64,000 bases of DNA from Siderastrea siderea (Eukaryota > Cnidaria > Anthozoa > Scleractinia > Rhizangiidae). Below, piece after piece: positions 21,511 through 31,879 of the stretch (the stretch's first letter is position 1; every line of letters starts with the position of its first letter). A model generated the notes under the pieces. The model had not been told where the DNA came from, made no database searches, and saw only the letters and a program-made list of their open reading frames with translations. The position numbers were made by a program, and so were the translations under genes. The stretch covers positions 45,306,004 through 45,370,003 of the forward strand of contig OZ034971.1 in NCBI GenBank assembly GCA_964030785.1. The letters are read 5' to 3'.

Positions 21511-22030
21511 CTGGGCACAATGTAACTCCAGAGGGTACAGGTGTTGAACTGCACTTTCGAGGTTGTCTTTACTTGTCCTCAGTTTGGCTCCTCTTACGAT
21601 GCCGTCTCTGCCTCTGATTAAGTCGGTCACAACTGCCAGCTTCCATTGGTTCCGGTTTTTGTTGTCGTCTCGTATTATGACAACATCTCCAGAGTTGAGG
21701 TGGGGCGTTTGCTCTCCTCCGGCTCGACGATGGCTTTCTCGAAGGCCTCTAATGTATTCGGCTGTCCATCTTTTCCACATGACTTCTTTGCACTTAAGAA
21801 AGAATTTGGTTCGTTTCCTCAGATCCTTATCTGGCACATAATGGGGTTGTAATTTGGGAAGGTAGCTCAGGTTGATGTGCAGCATGGAGTTTGGGGTCAG
21901 CACAGGAAGCTGGATGTCTTCTTCAAGGTAGCTCAAGGGCCGGTTGTTTAGGGCTACCTCGACATCAAGCACGACTTCTTCTAGCTCTGACCAGCGGAGG
22001 GTCCCATTGCCAATGGTCTTGTAAAATGCA
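21511..22030 (-). pseudogene. BEL/Pao integrase C-terminal half
   Basis: The frame runs from the target duplication at 22031 downward: LDVEVALNNRPLSYLEEDIQ, LPVLTPNSML, then the DUF5641-like tail LNSGDVVIIRDDNKNRNQWK and AVQHLYPLELHC. This is the end of a BEL/Pao-type integrase. It is the continuation of 23719-24530, separated by the transposon at 22040-23709. The frame continues in a second register for about 50 codons past the normal end, over the BEN exon. Confidence 0.85.
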
Positions 22031-22039
22031 TTTTTGAAG

Positions 22040-23709
22040 TAGCCTGTTCCAGGCTCTCAGATAGTTGGGACGGCATGAAATTAGAAAGGGAACGTGAAAA
22101 TAAGACGCCTGGGATATGGAAAAATGGGGGCGTTGGCGGGAAAGGGAAGGGAGAGAGCCTGTAAGCATTTTTTTAACGACACTCTTCCGCCCACTTTTAG
22201 CACGTTTTTAGTTAATGAGATTTCGGCTGTCAAACTGTTGAAATGTCAATTTGTTGGGATCGTTCTCAAATTTCTCGCGCGAGTTTTCGCCCAATCTCGC
22301 CATGCGAACGCGAGGAAATATTCATGCCTTCCAGCAGGTCTGATTTTCAGATTTTGCAAAAACAAAATTCTAACATGTATTGGAACAAAGGTTCCTCGAA
22401 TTTCCTTGCTCGATGTGGTGAAAAACAGGGAACTGCTGGTGTTTACAGGCACTGTTGGTGTTTACATGTACTTTGTCAAATCGATTGGGCAGTGCTCCAT
22501 AAGCACGAGTTAGCTGCTTAACGTGCTCGAAAATTTTAACCCGTATTTATGCAACGTTCAAAAACTTGTTGCTCAGTCAAACCGGCGGGATTTCTTCATG
22601 ATAGGTAAAATTATAGGCGAAACACGACTTGTGCTAGTCACTAAATTTATTCTATTGTGCCGGTAGATTGTGTTGACCCTTTGTTGTCTTTGATCAAGAA
22701 ACGGAAGTCTCAAGCTGTGATGTACTGTCTGGAGGATTTAACCGTTCTTAGAGCCGTTTAAAACTTTATTTATGCCATCGTTTGTGCTAACTCTTTGGCA
22801 ATTAGTTCGGTTTTCTGGCTCGCCTTTATTGCAAGATCCCTTTGAAGCCACTTTAAAGCTTTCTAAAAGGATCAGTGATTTCTCAGGCCGTGAATTGATG
22901 TTACATGTATACGTTTGCGGTTAGTTTGCCACGGATGTCTTAATTAAATGCGTAAAACGTCCAATTTATTTTGAAACTGTTGTAGTCTCCTTTGATCGTG
23001 TAGAAGCTAGGCTTTTTGCACTGTTGTTTTAACTCCCTCTTTGTAGTCATGGTTGAATTTTGCCTTCTTGAAACTAAAACAGTACCTCCATCGTCCTATT
23101 GCGTTACTAGCATCCAACAGAGAAATCTCTGAATTCTCCAGCACTTTAATTGCGCTTTGCAATTCTCGCTTCTTTCTGATCCTTTCTACATCCTCAAATT
23201 TCCCAATTGCCGCTGCACTTGGCCTCGCATTACCGAAACCATTATCTATTATCGTAGCTTCTGGATTCAGGGCAGCTGTATCCAGACGTGAAAACAGCTA
23301 AAAAACAAACTTTTGCCAAAGCCCGTTGTCAGAATCGCAAAAAAATCTTTTCCACGAGCCAAGTTTAGTAGACAAGTCTTCTGCTCCTTCCTAATCTCCT
23401 TTAAATTCGGAAAATTGCGCAGACAGTCCTCTGGAGCGGTAGATAACGTGGACTCATCTATATCACGCGCGCGCTTCGCGGTAACCATCTTCCTGATTGT
23501 CACAAATGACCCTCACTACGAGGTGTTGATGTCGGCTGTCAAAACTGACCAATCAGAGGGTATACCAGGAGCTGGTATACCGGAACAGGCCGTTAAAAAA
23601 AATGCTTACAGGCTCCGCCGCCTTGTCTCTCCCCAGCCCCTTCGCATTTTTTCGCGCTCTCTTTCTCAATTCACGCTTTCCCCACTATCTTGGAGCCTGG
23701 AACAGGCTA
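22040..23709. mobile_element. TIR DNA transposon, 1670 bp, with 9-bp TSD, carrying a RecQ-like fragment
   Basis: Ends are perfect inverted 17-mers, TAGCCTGTTCCAGGCTC and GAGCCTGGAACAGGCTA, followed by imperfect inverted similarity for about 150 bp, including GAGCCTGTAAGCATTTTTTT. It is flanked by exact direct repeats TTTTTGAAG (22031-22039 and 23710-23718). Removing element plus one repeat makes the BEL/Pao integrase contiguous, which proves the insertion. A 9-bp TSD with long TIRs is Mutator-like, but no transposase is visible, so the superfamily is left open. The interior encodes a RecQ-like segment on the minus strand. Confidence 0.93.
23267..23503 (-). CDS. RecQ-like helicase N-terminal fragment (transposon cargo)
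   Basis: After a basic start (MTIRKMVTAKRARDI) the peptide reads NFPNLKEIRKEQKTCLLNLA and GKDFFAILTTGFGKSLFF, matching the RecQ Q-motif region and Walker A (TGFGKSL). RecQ helicases unwind DNA 3' to 5'. Only the first domain portion is present; the frame then breaks around 23267. Upstream lies the right TIR, so this is probably the first exon of a larger gene in the autonomous parent element, with the remainder deleted. Confidence 0.65.
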   Translation of the reverse strand: MTIRKMVTAKRARDIDESTLSTAPEDCLRNFPNLKEIRKEQKTCLLNLARGKDFFAILTTGFGKSLFFSCFHVWIQLP

Positions 23710-23718
23710 TTTTTGAAG

Positions 23719-24530
23719 AGGCCAATAAGACGTTCAAATTGACCTCCCCACCATGGGGCGTGACTCAGGTTGAAATGCCACTTAATGGCTCAACAGGCTA
23801 GGAACTCGTGGAATCTTTCGTCTTGTTGAACCTTCAGTAACCACTTCTCGGCGGCTTGGAATGTGGATCCATTGTCGGATAGATTGTTTTTGGTTGCCCT
23901 CTTGGAGCCACGAATCGCTTGAGCCTCGCTACAAACTCTGACGTTTCCAAGGATTTCAACAGGTCAAGGTGGACAGCTCTGGTCAGGCTGCATGCATACA
24001 ATGCCAGGTATGCCTTGCTTTCGGTTTTGGGTTTAGACGTGTAGCGGATCGGTCCAGCGAAATCTACTGCTATTACTTGGAACAGCCTTGAAACCTCTGT
24101 TCTGGTTGTGGGTAGATTTCCGGGCGGCGATGCTTGTTAAGCTTTGGCCCGGAATCTTATGCACCCGTAACAGCTACCTCTCAACTTCTTGACTAGGCGT
24201 CATAGCCGGGGTACCCAGTATTTCTCGCGAACCTTAGCCATAGTGAGACCAACCCCTCCATGCAGGGTGGATAGGTGCGCATTGAAGACCAACTTCGCGG
24301 TGAAGGGATGGTTGTCTGGCAGATAAATTGGATATTCTCCCATGATGCGTCCTCTGCATTCTAAAACTTGCTGGTCATTGTCCTGAAGGTTTAGTTGCAG
24401 TTTGTCCGCTTGGAAGTTGGCTTGCTGTTGGGCTGATTGTTTGCCCACTTAATCTTATCTTCTCTTTCCCACTTGACTGGAGCTGGCTGTAATTCGCACT
24501 CATCTTGAGTTTGACGTATTTCTCTGCAAC
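23719..24530 (-). pseudogene. BEL/Pao integrase N-terminal half
   Basis: Contains the H2C2 zinc-binding region (LVFNAHLSTLHGGVGLTMAK, REKYWVPRL), then, in decayed frames, FQVIAVDFAGPIRYTSKPKT (first catalytic Asp of DDE) and LSDNGSTFQAAEKWLLKVQQ (second Asp), and finally HAPWWGGQFERLIGLFK right up to the target duplication at 23710. Several stops interrupt it. An acceptor-like tttattttgttgcag lies upstream at about 24530. RT and gag are absent, so only the integrase portion remains. Confidence 0.85.
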
Positions 24531-24573
24531 AAAATAAATACATGTAAGGGTCTTCGTATACGCAGTGGTTCAA

Positions 24574-25206
24574 TTTTTAATTCCCTGTGTTTTTGTATAT
24601 AGTTATGTATGATCATTAACGAGGGTACAATAAAGAAAAACCACATCATTTATGCATTAGCTTTTTTGTTTGAGAAGAAGGTGTATTTGTGGTTAAGAAA
24701 GTCACAACAAATAAGCTGAAAACAACCATTATTAGCCTTCCTGAATAGAACCCATAGACTATTAAAGTAAGCTTTTTAGGTCTTATCTTAGTTTTTGGGC
24801 TGTTTTTATCATCAAGCCCAACCCATTTTAAAGCCCCTCTGAAAAGTAATTAATCCCTCAAAAAAGAAAATTGGACTATTATACAAATGCCAGCCCAGTC
24901 TAAACCCAAATTTATTTGATAAAGAAGGACAGGACACAGCTTACTATTTGTTGAAGACAACTTAAGGAAGCCAGCCCTTGCAACTTTATTGTCTCCATGC
25001 ATGACAAAAACCTCTTCCCTGAATATAATCAATCAATAACATAATATTAACAAGTTTTGTGCAACATCTACCTTAATCCCTCTTCACTATAACAAAAGAC
25101 AGTAACCAGCTCTTGATAGATAGCTATTATTATAATCAAGGAAGTGCAGTACAATTTAATGTGCATCTGTACAGATGATGAGATAGTGTAGATCCATGTA
25201 ACCTAC
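24574..25206. other. Intron-like AT-rich DNA
   Basis: No exon, RNA gene or repeat recognised between the integrase remnant and the BEN-like upstream exon. Confidence 0.5.
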
Positions 25207-25343
25207 CCCTGTTGAAATTCACATTTGTCATTTGTGTTTTGTTCAAGTCTTTCCTGGATGACTTGACTGACAGGAGTGCTTAAGACTGGTGCTGGCTCTT
25301 CGGCACTTGGTCTGGTCACCTGCACCATTCCATATTTCTTTAG
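25207..25343 (-). CDS. BEN-like gene, upstream exon
   Basis: Acceptor ttttctag, then KKYGMVQVTRPSAEEPAPVL, VSQVIQERLEQNTNDKCEFQ, and donor gg|gtaggt in phase 2, which matches the exon at 21510. The 3.7-kb intron between holds the interrupted BEL/Pao integrase. No first exon or promoter could be fixed; candidate exons exist at 25.8-26.1 kb. Confidence 0.5.
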
Positions 25344-25769
25344 CTAGAAAATTAGATACCAGTTACAATGAATTAAATGAGACTGACAATAATATTATAT
25401 TGGCCAAAATAGAAATCTCAGACTTAAGGGTAGCCTGAAAATCTGATTTTTCAAAAGTACATGAACATTCACTTGTGACAGATCAATCAGATGACCAAGT
25501 ATTTATTTAGATTGCTATGTCCAGTGCTGTATCTGTCCATCACTATTAAAATTTATGTTGTGGCTTAAAATCTTTTTAAAAACAAAACAGTTTAAAACAA
25601 TCAAGAACAAAATTCAGTTTAAAAAGTCAGTCTTCTTCTTGATTGTAATCAATGCAAGTTGGTACATTGCTATGCACACTTCTGTCAGTTTAAGGCCAAA
25701 ATGGTTTATTAATAATAACTGTTTCTATATAGGCACTTTACCACAATTTTCTGCCCTTTTCCCGAACTT

Positions 25770-26110
25770 TGTGTTTTTTAGATGATTGCAGCGGTATGTC
25801 AGCTTCTCAGAAAATCTTTCCCTTATTTGTTTCTTGCTATTGTGGGAGTTGAGCTGTGGGAGTGCATTTGTGACCTGAAATGAAGTTGATTTTATTTTTA
25901 CATCATTGCTTTCTCTTAATTCTTGAGTACCATTGTCAATGACAATGTCATTTTTTTCCGGTTAAAGCCTTTTAGCTCTCACCATACAGTATTTTAACTC
26001 AGCCTCCATTCATTTTATTTTACCATGACCTTTGGGGATATGTCCCGAAAGAGTGGTGCAGTCTCCCACAACCCAGTGATCTTTGCCGCTTCTCTCAACA
26101 CACTGCAAAT
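25770..26110 (-). CDS. Candidate small exons
   Basis: Two acceptor-preceded frames: 26025-26104 (catttgcag, then VERSGKDHWVVGDCTTLSGH, IPK, donor gtcatgg) and about 25740-25875 (tttcag, then VTNALPQLNSHNSKKQIRER). Phases of the two do not join cleanly. They may belong to the BEN-like gene or to another gene of the same strand. Confidence 0.25.
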
Positions 26111-26849
26111 GATGATACGTGTAAAAGTGACACATCAATGTGCCAAAGCATTATAAAAACTGTCAGTTCATTAAGGGTGTAGTTATTTTGTTTCGTGGTT
26201 TATTTTCAGCCAACATGCTATGGCCTTCAGGGCTGGATATGTTTTTATTTAGCTGTTTAACCTAGAAGCCCTCCTTGTCCAGTGAGACATGTACTGGTTA
26301 GAGAAAAAACTTTTTCCTGCTGATATGTTTCCAGAAAAAAAAACCACACACACACACAAACAGAGGAATTGCTCTCAATGGCCCAATACACAGCTGGTGG
26401 ATGTACGTTTATGAAAGGATGAACAGTTGGATATGCAGGAGAGTGACCAATAGATGCCATCCTGAAGCCAATGTTATGGAGACTTATCGAGTAAGTTGTA
26501 CAAGGTACTTTAGCGTCATGTGTATAACAGTGTCGCAAAAAACAGGCTGTTTGGCGAGACTACCATAGTTATAAGCAGTTTCCTTTTTTATTTGTTAATA
26601 CGTTTTGCTGTCACATGATCAGTACTCCAAGGTATGTGAGCGCTGTCACAGAAAACTGTACAGTCTTCAGTCTTTACATTTGGGCCTTGGTTAATTTGGT
26701 AGGTGGCATCCGAAAAATAGCAACACAGAAACCATGGGATTGACAAGTTCAACCTTATTGGGTGGCAATAAGGTGTGACTGATTTCAAGAATCCGAATAC
26801 AACACCGAAATCACATTATTGTCAATGAGATAATTTTAAAGCACACATT

Positions 26850-27235
26850 ACTGATCGCAATTGAAACCACAAGTTACTGGATTGTAATGAGACAATTGTA
26901 ACCCATAAATTATTGGAATTTAATGAGAAGGAAATTGCCACTCACAAAATGTTGGATTGTAAGTGAGACATTAGTAATGAACCCAAACATTTCTGGATTG
27001 AAATGAGACTGTACTTGCTTGCAACCCACAAAATTACTGCCAGATTGTAAATTCGATAATTGCAAACCACAGATTACTGTATTGTAATGAGACAATTGTA
27101 ACCCACAAATTATTGGATTATAATGAGACAATTGTAACCCACAAATTATTGAATTGTAATATTAAGACAGTTGTTACCCACAGATTACTGGATTGTAATG
27201 GGACAATTGCAATTCACAAATTACTTAATGCTCAT
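26850..27235. repeat. Minisatellite, about 36-bp unit
   Basis: About ten degenerate copies of a unit resembling attgtaatgagacaattgtaacccacaaattattgg. Units diverge and there are no unique spacers, so it is a minisatellite and not CRISPR. A CA run lies nearby (26342-26360). Confidence 0.85.
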
Positions 27236-27339
27236 ATCTAGTCAACTAAGGTCTTAAGTTGTTATCTTAACAATAACACTTGAATTATCCGTTAAATAAA
27301 ACTACAAAACTTCAACAAATACCACCAACCTGTTCATTT

Positions 27340-27725
27340 CTCCTTCAAGAGATCAGTGCATTGTTGAGGTATATATGTCTCACCGCAACATCCTTGAAAT
27401 GCTTAAAAACAGAGATTAGGTCTGCAATCACTGGTGTGAATAACGGGGTAAAGTCATGTAGGAGATCTTGGGTGTCCTTTAATGAGGGAAGAACTTCCCA
27501 GTTCTCTACCTCCTCAGCCTTTCTCATTGTCCTGTCATCCGATTACTCATTGGCATTGACTTTGTCCCTCACTGCATTCAGATGGAACCAGTGAATGCTC
27601 TTGTTAGGTTTATCACTGGCCTGATGTCGAACTTTGATCATTAGATCTACTTTAACTCCAATGATTTGGTAACCATTGGGCCTAGGGTGGGTTAGAATTA
27701 AATTCTTCTTCAAGCTTAATTTCAT
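27340..27725 (-). pseudogene. Unrecognised coding remnant, 3' part of decayed locus
   Basis: Two frames in series: 27543-27725 (PRPNGYQIIGVKVDLMIKVR, then KPNKSIHWFHLNAVRDKVNA) and 27345-27527 (EEVENWEVLPSLKDTQDLLH, then FTPLFTPVIADLISVFKHFK). Composition is protein-like. A stop and indel separate them. I do not recognise the family; it appears to be the 3' end of the locus extending to 33.3 kb. Confidence 0.4.
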
Positions 27726-27943
27726 CCAGCAGGTGTGGCAGTATTGATGAACTCTTCGTACAACTCGCCATACACAGTTTCATCAAAGTGGGTGCGCATT
27801 TTTTCTTTAACATTCTGCTTCAAATCAGCATCAGACAGAGAAATGTCACATTCTTTCAAGTATTCTGATATTAAGTGTAAAGGAGATCCTCGCAGTTATT
27901 AACGCAACTTATGCAGTTGCGAAAAGAAAGCCTGAAAAAATCA

Positions 27944-28014
27944 GGCTTGCCGGGATTCGAACCCTGACCTCTGCGATACCGGTGCAGCGCTCTAACCAAT
28001 TGAGCTAACAAGCC
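27944..28014 (-). tRNA. tRNA-like sequence, inverted copy
   Basis: Near-identical to 28128-28198 in reverse orientation, with the same loop defect. Together they form the arms of the palindrome. Confidence 0.5.
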
Positions 28015-28127
28015 AACTGGGAGCTGGTCATTAAATTGGTTCGTAATATACCCGGGAAAGATGAAGATGAAATTATGAATCTATGAAACTCATATATTTG
28101 AACCAATTTAATGGCCAGCTCCCAGTT

Positions 28128-28198
28128 GGCTTGTTAGCTCAATTGGTTAGAGCGCTGCACCGGTATCGCAGAGGTCAGGGTTCGAATCCCGGCAAGCC
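28128..28198 (+). tRNA. tRNA-like sequence in repeat (probably not a working tRNA)
   Basis: Acceptor stem GGCTTGT/GCAAGCC pairs fully (one G-U), the D arm (GCTC/GAGC) and T arm (GGGTTCGAATCCC) are intact, and A- and B-box promoters are present. The anticodon loop has C rather than U at position 33, with a mismatch at the stem top; the nominal anticodon would be GGT (Thr). More likely a tRNA-derived repeat. Confidence 0.5.
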
Positions 28199-29493
28199 TG
28201 ATTTTTTCAGGCTTTCTTTTCGCAACTGCATAAGTTGCGTTAATAACTGCGAGGATCTCCTTTACACTTATTTCTTCATTCCGCAGTTCAAATATATGAG
28301 TTTCATAGATTCATAATTTCATATTCTGATATTGTTTCCAAGGTCATCTGAAACTTTTTGTGCTGCTCTTGTTCAACTTTCCATTTTAAAACATTCTCGT
28401 CATAATGCTTTCCCAGCTGTTCCACTTTTTCAATGGCAGCAGTGTGGCTCAAAGTGAGTCCCCACTTAACTCCACGGTTGTAAACCTTGGAGAAGAAGAA
28501 AATAATTTTGAGCCAGTAGAATATTGTCTCTGAAAACAATTTTTTTTTCAAAAAAAAAATCTCCATTTTTGGAGTTTGGTTAGATCCAAGCATTCATAAA
28601 ATATTCACGTCAATATCAAATAGTAGACAAATAGAGGGGTTTCTCGCATGAGAATTAGTTTGAAGAAAAGCCAATTTAGGTTTTTAAAAATAAGAGGTTC
28701 AAGGCATTGACAGCATATCCATACTCCTCCAAAGCAAACTGTTTAATAGCTTTGCGGTCTGTGTCATCTTTGGGGATATGACTCCTTTTACCGCTCTCAT
28801 AATCAAGAATCATCTAGTAAAAGGTTGCAAATAAAATAGGTAGAACTGTTTTTTGAATGCATTATCTTCTGAGAAGTTGAACAGCACTTAGCAGTCCAGA
28901 AAAGACTGTAAACTAAAGCTAAATAACGGATGTAGGAAACTTAAAAAAATAAAGCTGCTCTTTATTCAAGCAAGGGCGGCTTAATTGAGCTTATAGCATG
29001 TGGCTTGGTAGTGCAACTTTCTGCATCGTATGCAGATTTGAATACCCCAAAGAAGGCCCGCATACTTGCAAAACAGGAAATGTATCAATTCTGGGCGCAT
29101 CAACAATCTGGGCTCACGGCACTCGAAGTGTTTAAATTATGATTTATGCTCTTAAAATTATTATGAACTGGCTAGTGATTTAGCTCTGATATTGGCTTGA
29201 AAAAACAAACATGCTCGATTAAAATACGTGACAATTTCCCATAAATATTTGACAACAAACAAGCTTTCATCACTGTTTCACTGGGCAAAATTTAAGCGTA
29301 AGCTTTAATGTAACGATGAATGAGGGAAGGCTAACACGACAAATTTCCTTTAATTTTGACAACAGACCAAGACGTTGTCGCCTATCGATCACTAACAAAT
29401 GGTAGGGTTTTGTAAAGCTTATAATTACGTGACAGCGCGGAACCTGCAACATAACAATGGGCTTATATTAAAAAAACGAAGAGAATAATTTAC

Positions 29494-30043
29494 CTCCACA
29501 CCTCCAGGAGTAAATGCTAGCTCCAAATCCTCCTTTTCATCCTCATTGACCAACTGTGCAGTTGGTGAAGTTGTGGTATTCGACATCTCTGGAGCCTCTA
29601 CATTGAGTGATCTTCTCACATTTCGACCAGCATGACAGAGGACGAGACTTTTTTACTCCAAATCCCGGAGAGTTGCTGCATCACTTTGTCCTCTGGTTTT
29701 GGGCATCATTCTTCCAGTGAGCTAAATTGTTCCGGTATGTTTCTTTCAAGGAGCTTAACTCTTTGAGAGTAGCTTCATATCGCTCAATTCTTCTGAAACA
29801 TTTTTTGCACAAAATGTGCGGTCCGACCGATAGGTTGTCATCTTCAACCCCGAAAAGTTCAACGATTCTGAATGAAATACTTTCCTTCTTCCTTCGTAAA
29901 AACCCCCATTCAAGTAAACCTGTGATCCACATATTCTCCACAAGGACGCTGAAATTGCACGCGGAACCTTTCAAATGGGAGTTGTTTTGACTCCCACGAA
30001 AGCCATTTCGGAAGACAGCACCAGCGCGAACTGAAAGCAGCAT
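29494..30043 (-). pseudogene. Decayed locus: N-terminal Cys-motif region
   Basis: 29681-30043 contains VELFGVEDDNLSVGPHILCK, a CKKC pair and FRRIERYEATLKELSSLKET, resembling the second half of ZAD-like zinc-associated domains; the first Cys pair is not visible. After a frameshift near 29690 coding continues (SNTTTSPTAQLVNEDEKEDL, ELAFTPGGVE) to a donor gtaaat at 29493. Assignment to ZAD is tentative. Confidence 0.4.
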
Positions 30044-30139
30044 TTCACAGCTTCGTCACTGTAATTAGAATCCAGATCTGCCATTTCTCCACGTGCCTGT
30101 GCACGTGATCCCAGTAGGAAACCACCACTGTGATTGACA

Positions 30140-30700
30140 TTTGAGAGGCAAGGTCAAGGTCCATCCAGCACGGTGAATCAAGGCACTCTGCCAGAGGTTT
30201 CTCTCGTGGCTTTGCCGCCTGTTGCTGGCCGGCCGACAAGTCTTCTCGCCAAGCGTGCCACGAAAGAACCTCTGGTACCCAGGGTATCAATATCTCTACC
30301 TATGTTAGGAAATTCCATTAAAACTAAAGAAACTCGCTTTGGAATCTTTCGTTTTAACAAACACTTATTTGCAATTTCTTTTGCTACTCTACGTTTCGTT
30401 TGTGAACGTATAATGCGTCTCTGCTTCTTAATCATTTCGATTTCCTCAGGAGAATTTAGCTTCTTCACAGAGAGCCACTGTTCTGGATTATCATTTTCTG
30501 AGTCAGTAACAACACGGTTGTCTCGGCTACCTAACGCTTGTTGTCAACTTCGAGATAAATATGCTTGTCTGAATTGCTCTATTAATCTTTCCTCCTCTTC
30601 AGTGAAATCCATGAGAGCCATGTTGTGTGCAAAATCAAGCAAAACCTGTTTAATAACTGAAGTATGGTATTGCCTCAAAAGAACCATCAACTCATCAACA
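30140..30700 (-). pseudogene. Decayed locus: basic/helical coding segment
   Basis: The minus frame reads ELMVLLRQYHTSVIKQVLLD, DFTEEEERLIEQFRQAYLSR, a stop near 30545, then NSPEEIEMIKKQRRIIRSQT and RRVAKEIANKCLLKRKIPKR. It is charged and helical, with a likely nuclear localisation-type basic patch. The opposite-strand 234-codon frame (30134-30838) has poor composition and was discarded. Confidence 0.4.
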
Positions 30701-30859
30701 AACACAAATCAATTAAGATTACTTTCTCTTACCATCAATGCCAGATGGTCGTGGATAGGGGTGAAAACGAGAGATTGGGCAGCTTCCTTGTTAAGGCCAG
30801 CATCTGGATCCAACTGTGGTGTATACGTAGTATCCTGAAAGCCCTCAGTGTCAACCGTT

Positions 30860-31876
30860 CAAATCTAATTGTGTTTTATCACAGCTTGCTTCCTTTACCG
30901 TGTCTTCTGGGTATTTGATTTGACCTTGCATGCCTGAGCTGCAAATACTATTTACATCTGCATCTTCGTGTGATTGCAATTTAAAAAATCACTATACCAG
31001 GTAAGATGATTTCATTCGCTGCCTGTATTTATCACAGTTTTTTCTCCTTATGTTTTTACTGTCTGTGTCTGACTGTTCACTTTCACTACCCCACTCACAT
31101 GAAGTTGCAGAATCATCAGGCTCTGACTCACTGCTGCTGGAGACATCGATGAATGAAAAGTGTTCTTAAAAGAAATGCTCGTTCTTTAACTGCAGCAATT
31201 TCCATCACTTTGTTTCTGATTTCACAGGCTTTTTGCAGGGCTCCCTCGGCCTCAGCACACCATAATAGCCCAATTTCGATATATTAAAATTCAACTTAAA
31301 ACAGTAGACATCACTACGAGGCTTAGGGGAATAATATCAGGATTTATATCGGTTTATTCCCCTAAGCCTCGAAATGATGCCTATTGTTTAAGACTGAATT
31401 TTAACATATCGAAATCAGGCCATTGGAGATTCCGTAAGTTTCAGAGCATCCTTCACCGAAAGATTTCTTGCTGCACAAGCACCATACTTTATTAATTTCC
31501 GATCAGACTCCGTAGAAGCTAATTTGCAAAGTCCATTGAGGGTTGCCTTATTAATCACCAGATACAATGCCAGATGGAATCAGCTTATGGAACAAGGACA
31601 CAAATGTTACATAGTCTACACCTGTCTGTTGCTCAATCAAACACAGACTCTGGGAACCCTTCCCTTCTGCGCTAATCTCAAAAATAACAACTGGTAACTG
31701 CAGAAATCTCCGCTTTGCATTATGACTTTGATATTTAGCAAGTGGGAAACATTTGCGAAAGGTATTGGCAGCATCAGCTATACCAGATGAGATGATTTCA
31801 TTTGCTTCCTGTATTAAACCGTTACACTCACGGCACCCAACAGCATGATGTTTTGAACAGTATGAAGATTTTGCCT
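30860..31876 (-). pseudogene. Decayed locus: central coding exons with MITE
   Basis: Readable minus-strand pieces: an acidic exon (DDSATSCEWGSESEQSDTDS; 31020-31140), GALQKACEIRNKVMEIAAVK (31180-31263), a MITE, LNGLCKLASTESDRKLIKYG (31430-31555), and a long stretch 31556-31876 (IISSGIADAANTFRKCFPLA, VVIFEISAEGKGSQSLCLIE, TGVDYVTFVSLFHKLIPSGI). The last continues upstream across the Harbinger-like MITE, with a Cys/His cluster YCSKHHAVGCRECN next to it. No family recognised. Confidence 0.45.
31264..31428. mobile_element. Hairpin MITE, about 160 bp
   Basis: Arms ATTTCGATATATTAAAATTC at 31273 and its complement at 31391-31415, with GAGGCTTAGGGGAATAA inverted around the centre. It sits inside coding sequence of the decayed locus. 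Confidence 0.75.
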
Positions 31877-31879
31877 TTA

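Larger units (their letters stand above)
27873..28321. mobile_element. Double tRNA-like palindromic element with 12-bp TSD
   Basis: Two 169-bp arms (27873-28041 and 28101-28269) are near-perfect inverted copies, each containing a tRNA-like sequence. The right copy has its own complete ends, ATGAAATTATGAATCTATGA (28066) and its complement ending at 28321. So it is one complete 256-bp element joined to a partial inverted copy. Direct repeats tattctgatatt flank it (27861-27872 and 28322-28333). Confidence 0.88.
27731..28485 (-). pseudogene. Exon split by a tRNA-like palindrome
   Basis: An acceptor (cttctccaag) at 28486 opens a frame VYNRGVKWGLTLSHTAAIEK, VEQLGKHYDENVLKWKVEQE up to TISEY at 28334, where the insertion begins. 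Past the insertion, from 27872, the frame resumes (SEYLKECDISLSDADLKQNV, ETVYGELYEEFINTATPAG). Both sides carry the 12-bp target duplication tattctgatatt. The exon is therefore interrupted in this haplotype. Confidence 0.55.

Noticed and set aside
22094..22521. Two plus-strand frames of 139 and 92 codons
   Set aside because: They lie in the non-coding left part of the TIR transposon and show no motif or splice support.
26850..27235. CRISPR-like regular repeats
   Set aside because: Contiguous degenerate units without unique spacers, in eukaryotic DNA; a minisatellite.
27944..28198. Two functional tRNA genes
   Set aside because: C at position 33, a stem mismatch and placement inside a palindromic repeat with TSD point to tRNA-derived repeats.
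30134..30838. 234-codon plus-strand frame
   Set aside because: It is the shadow of minus-strand coding segments whose composition is far more protein-like.
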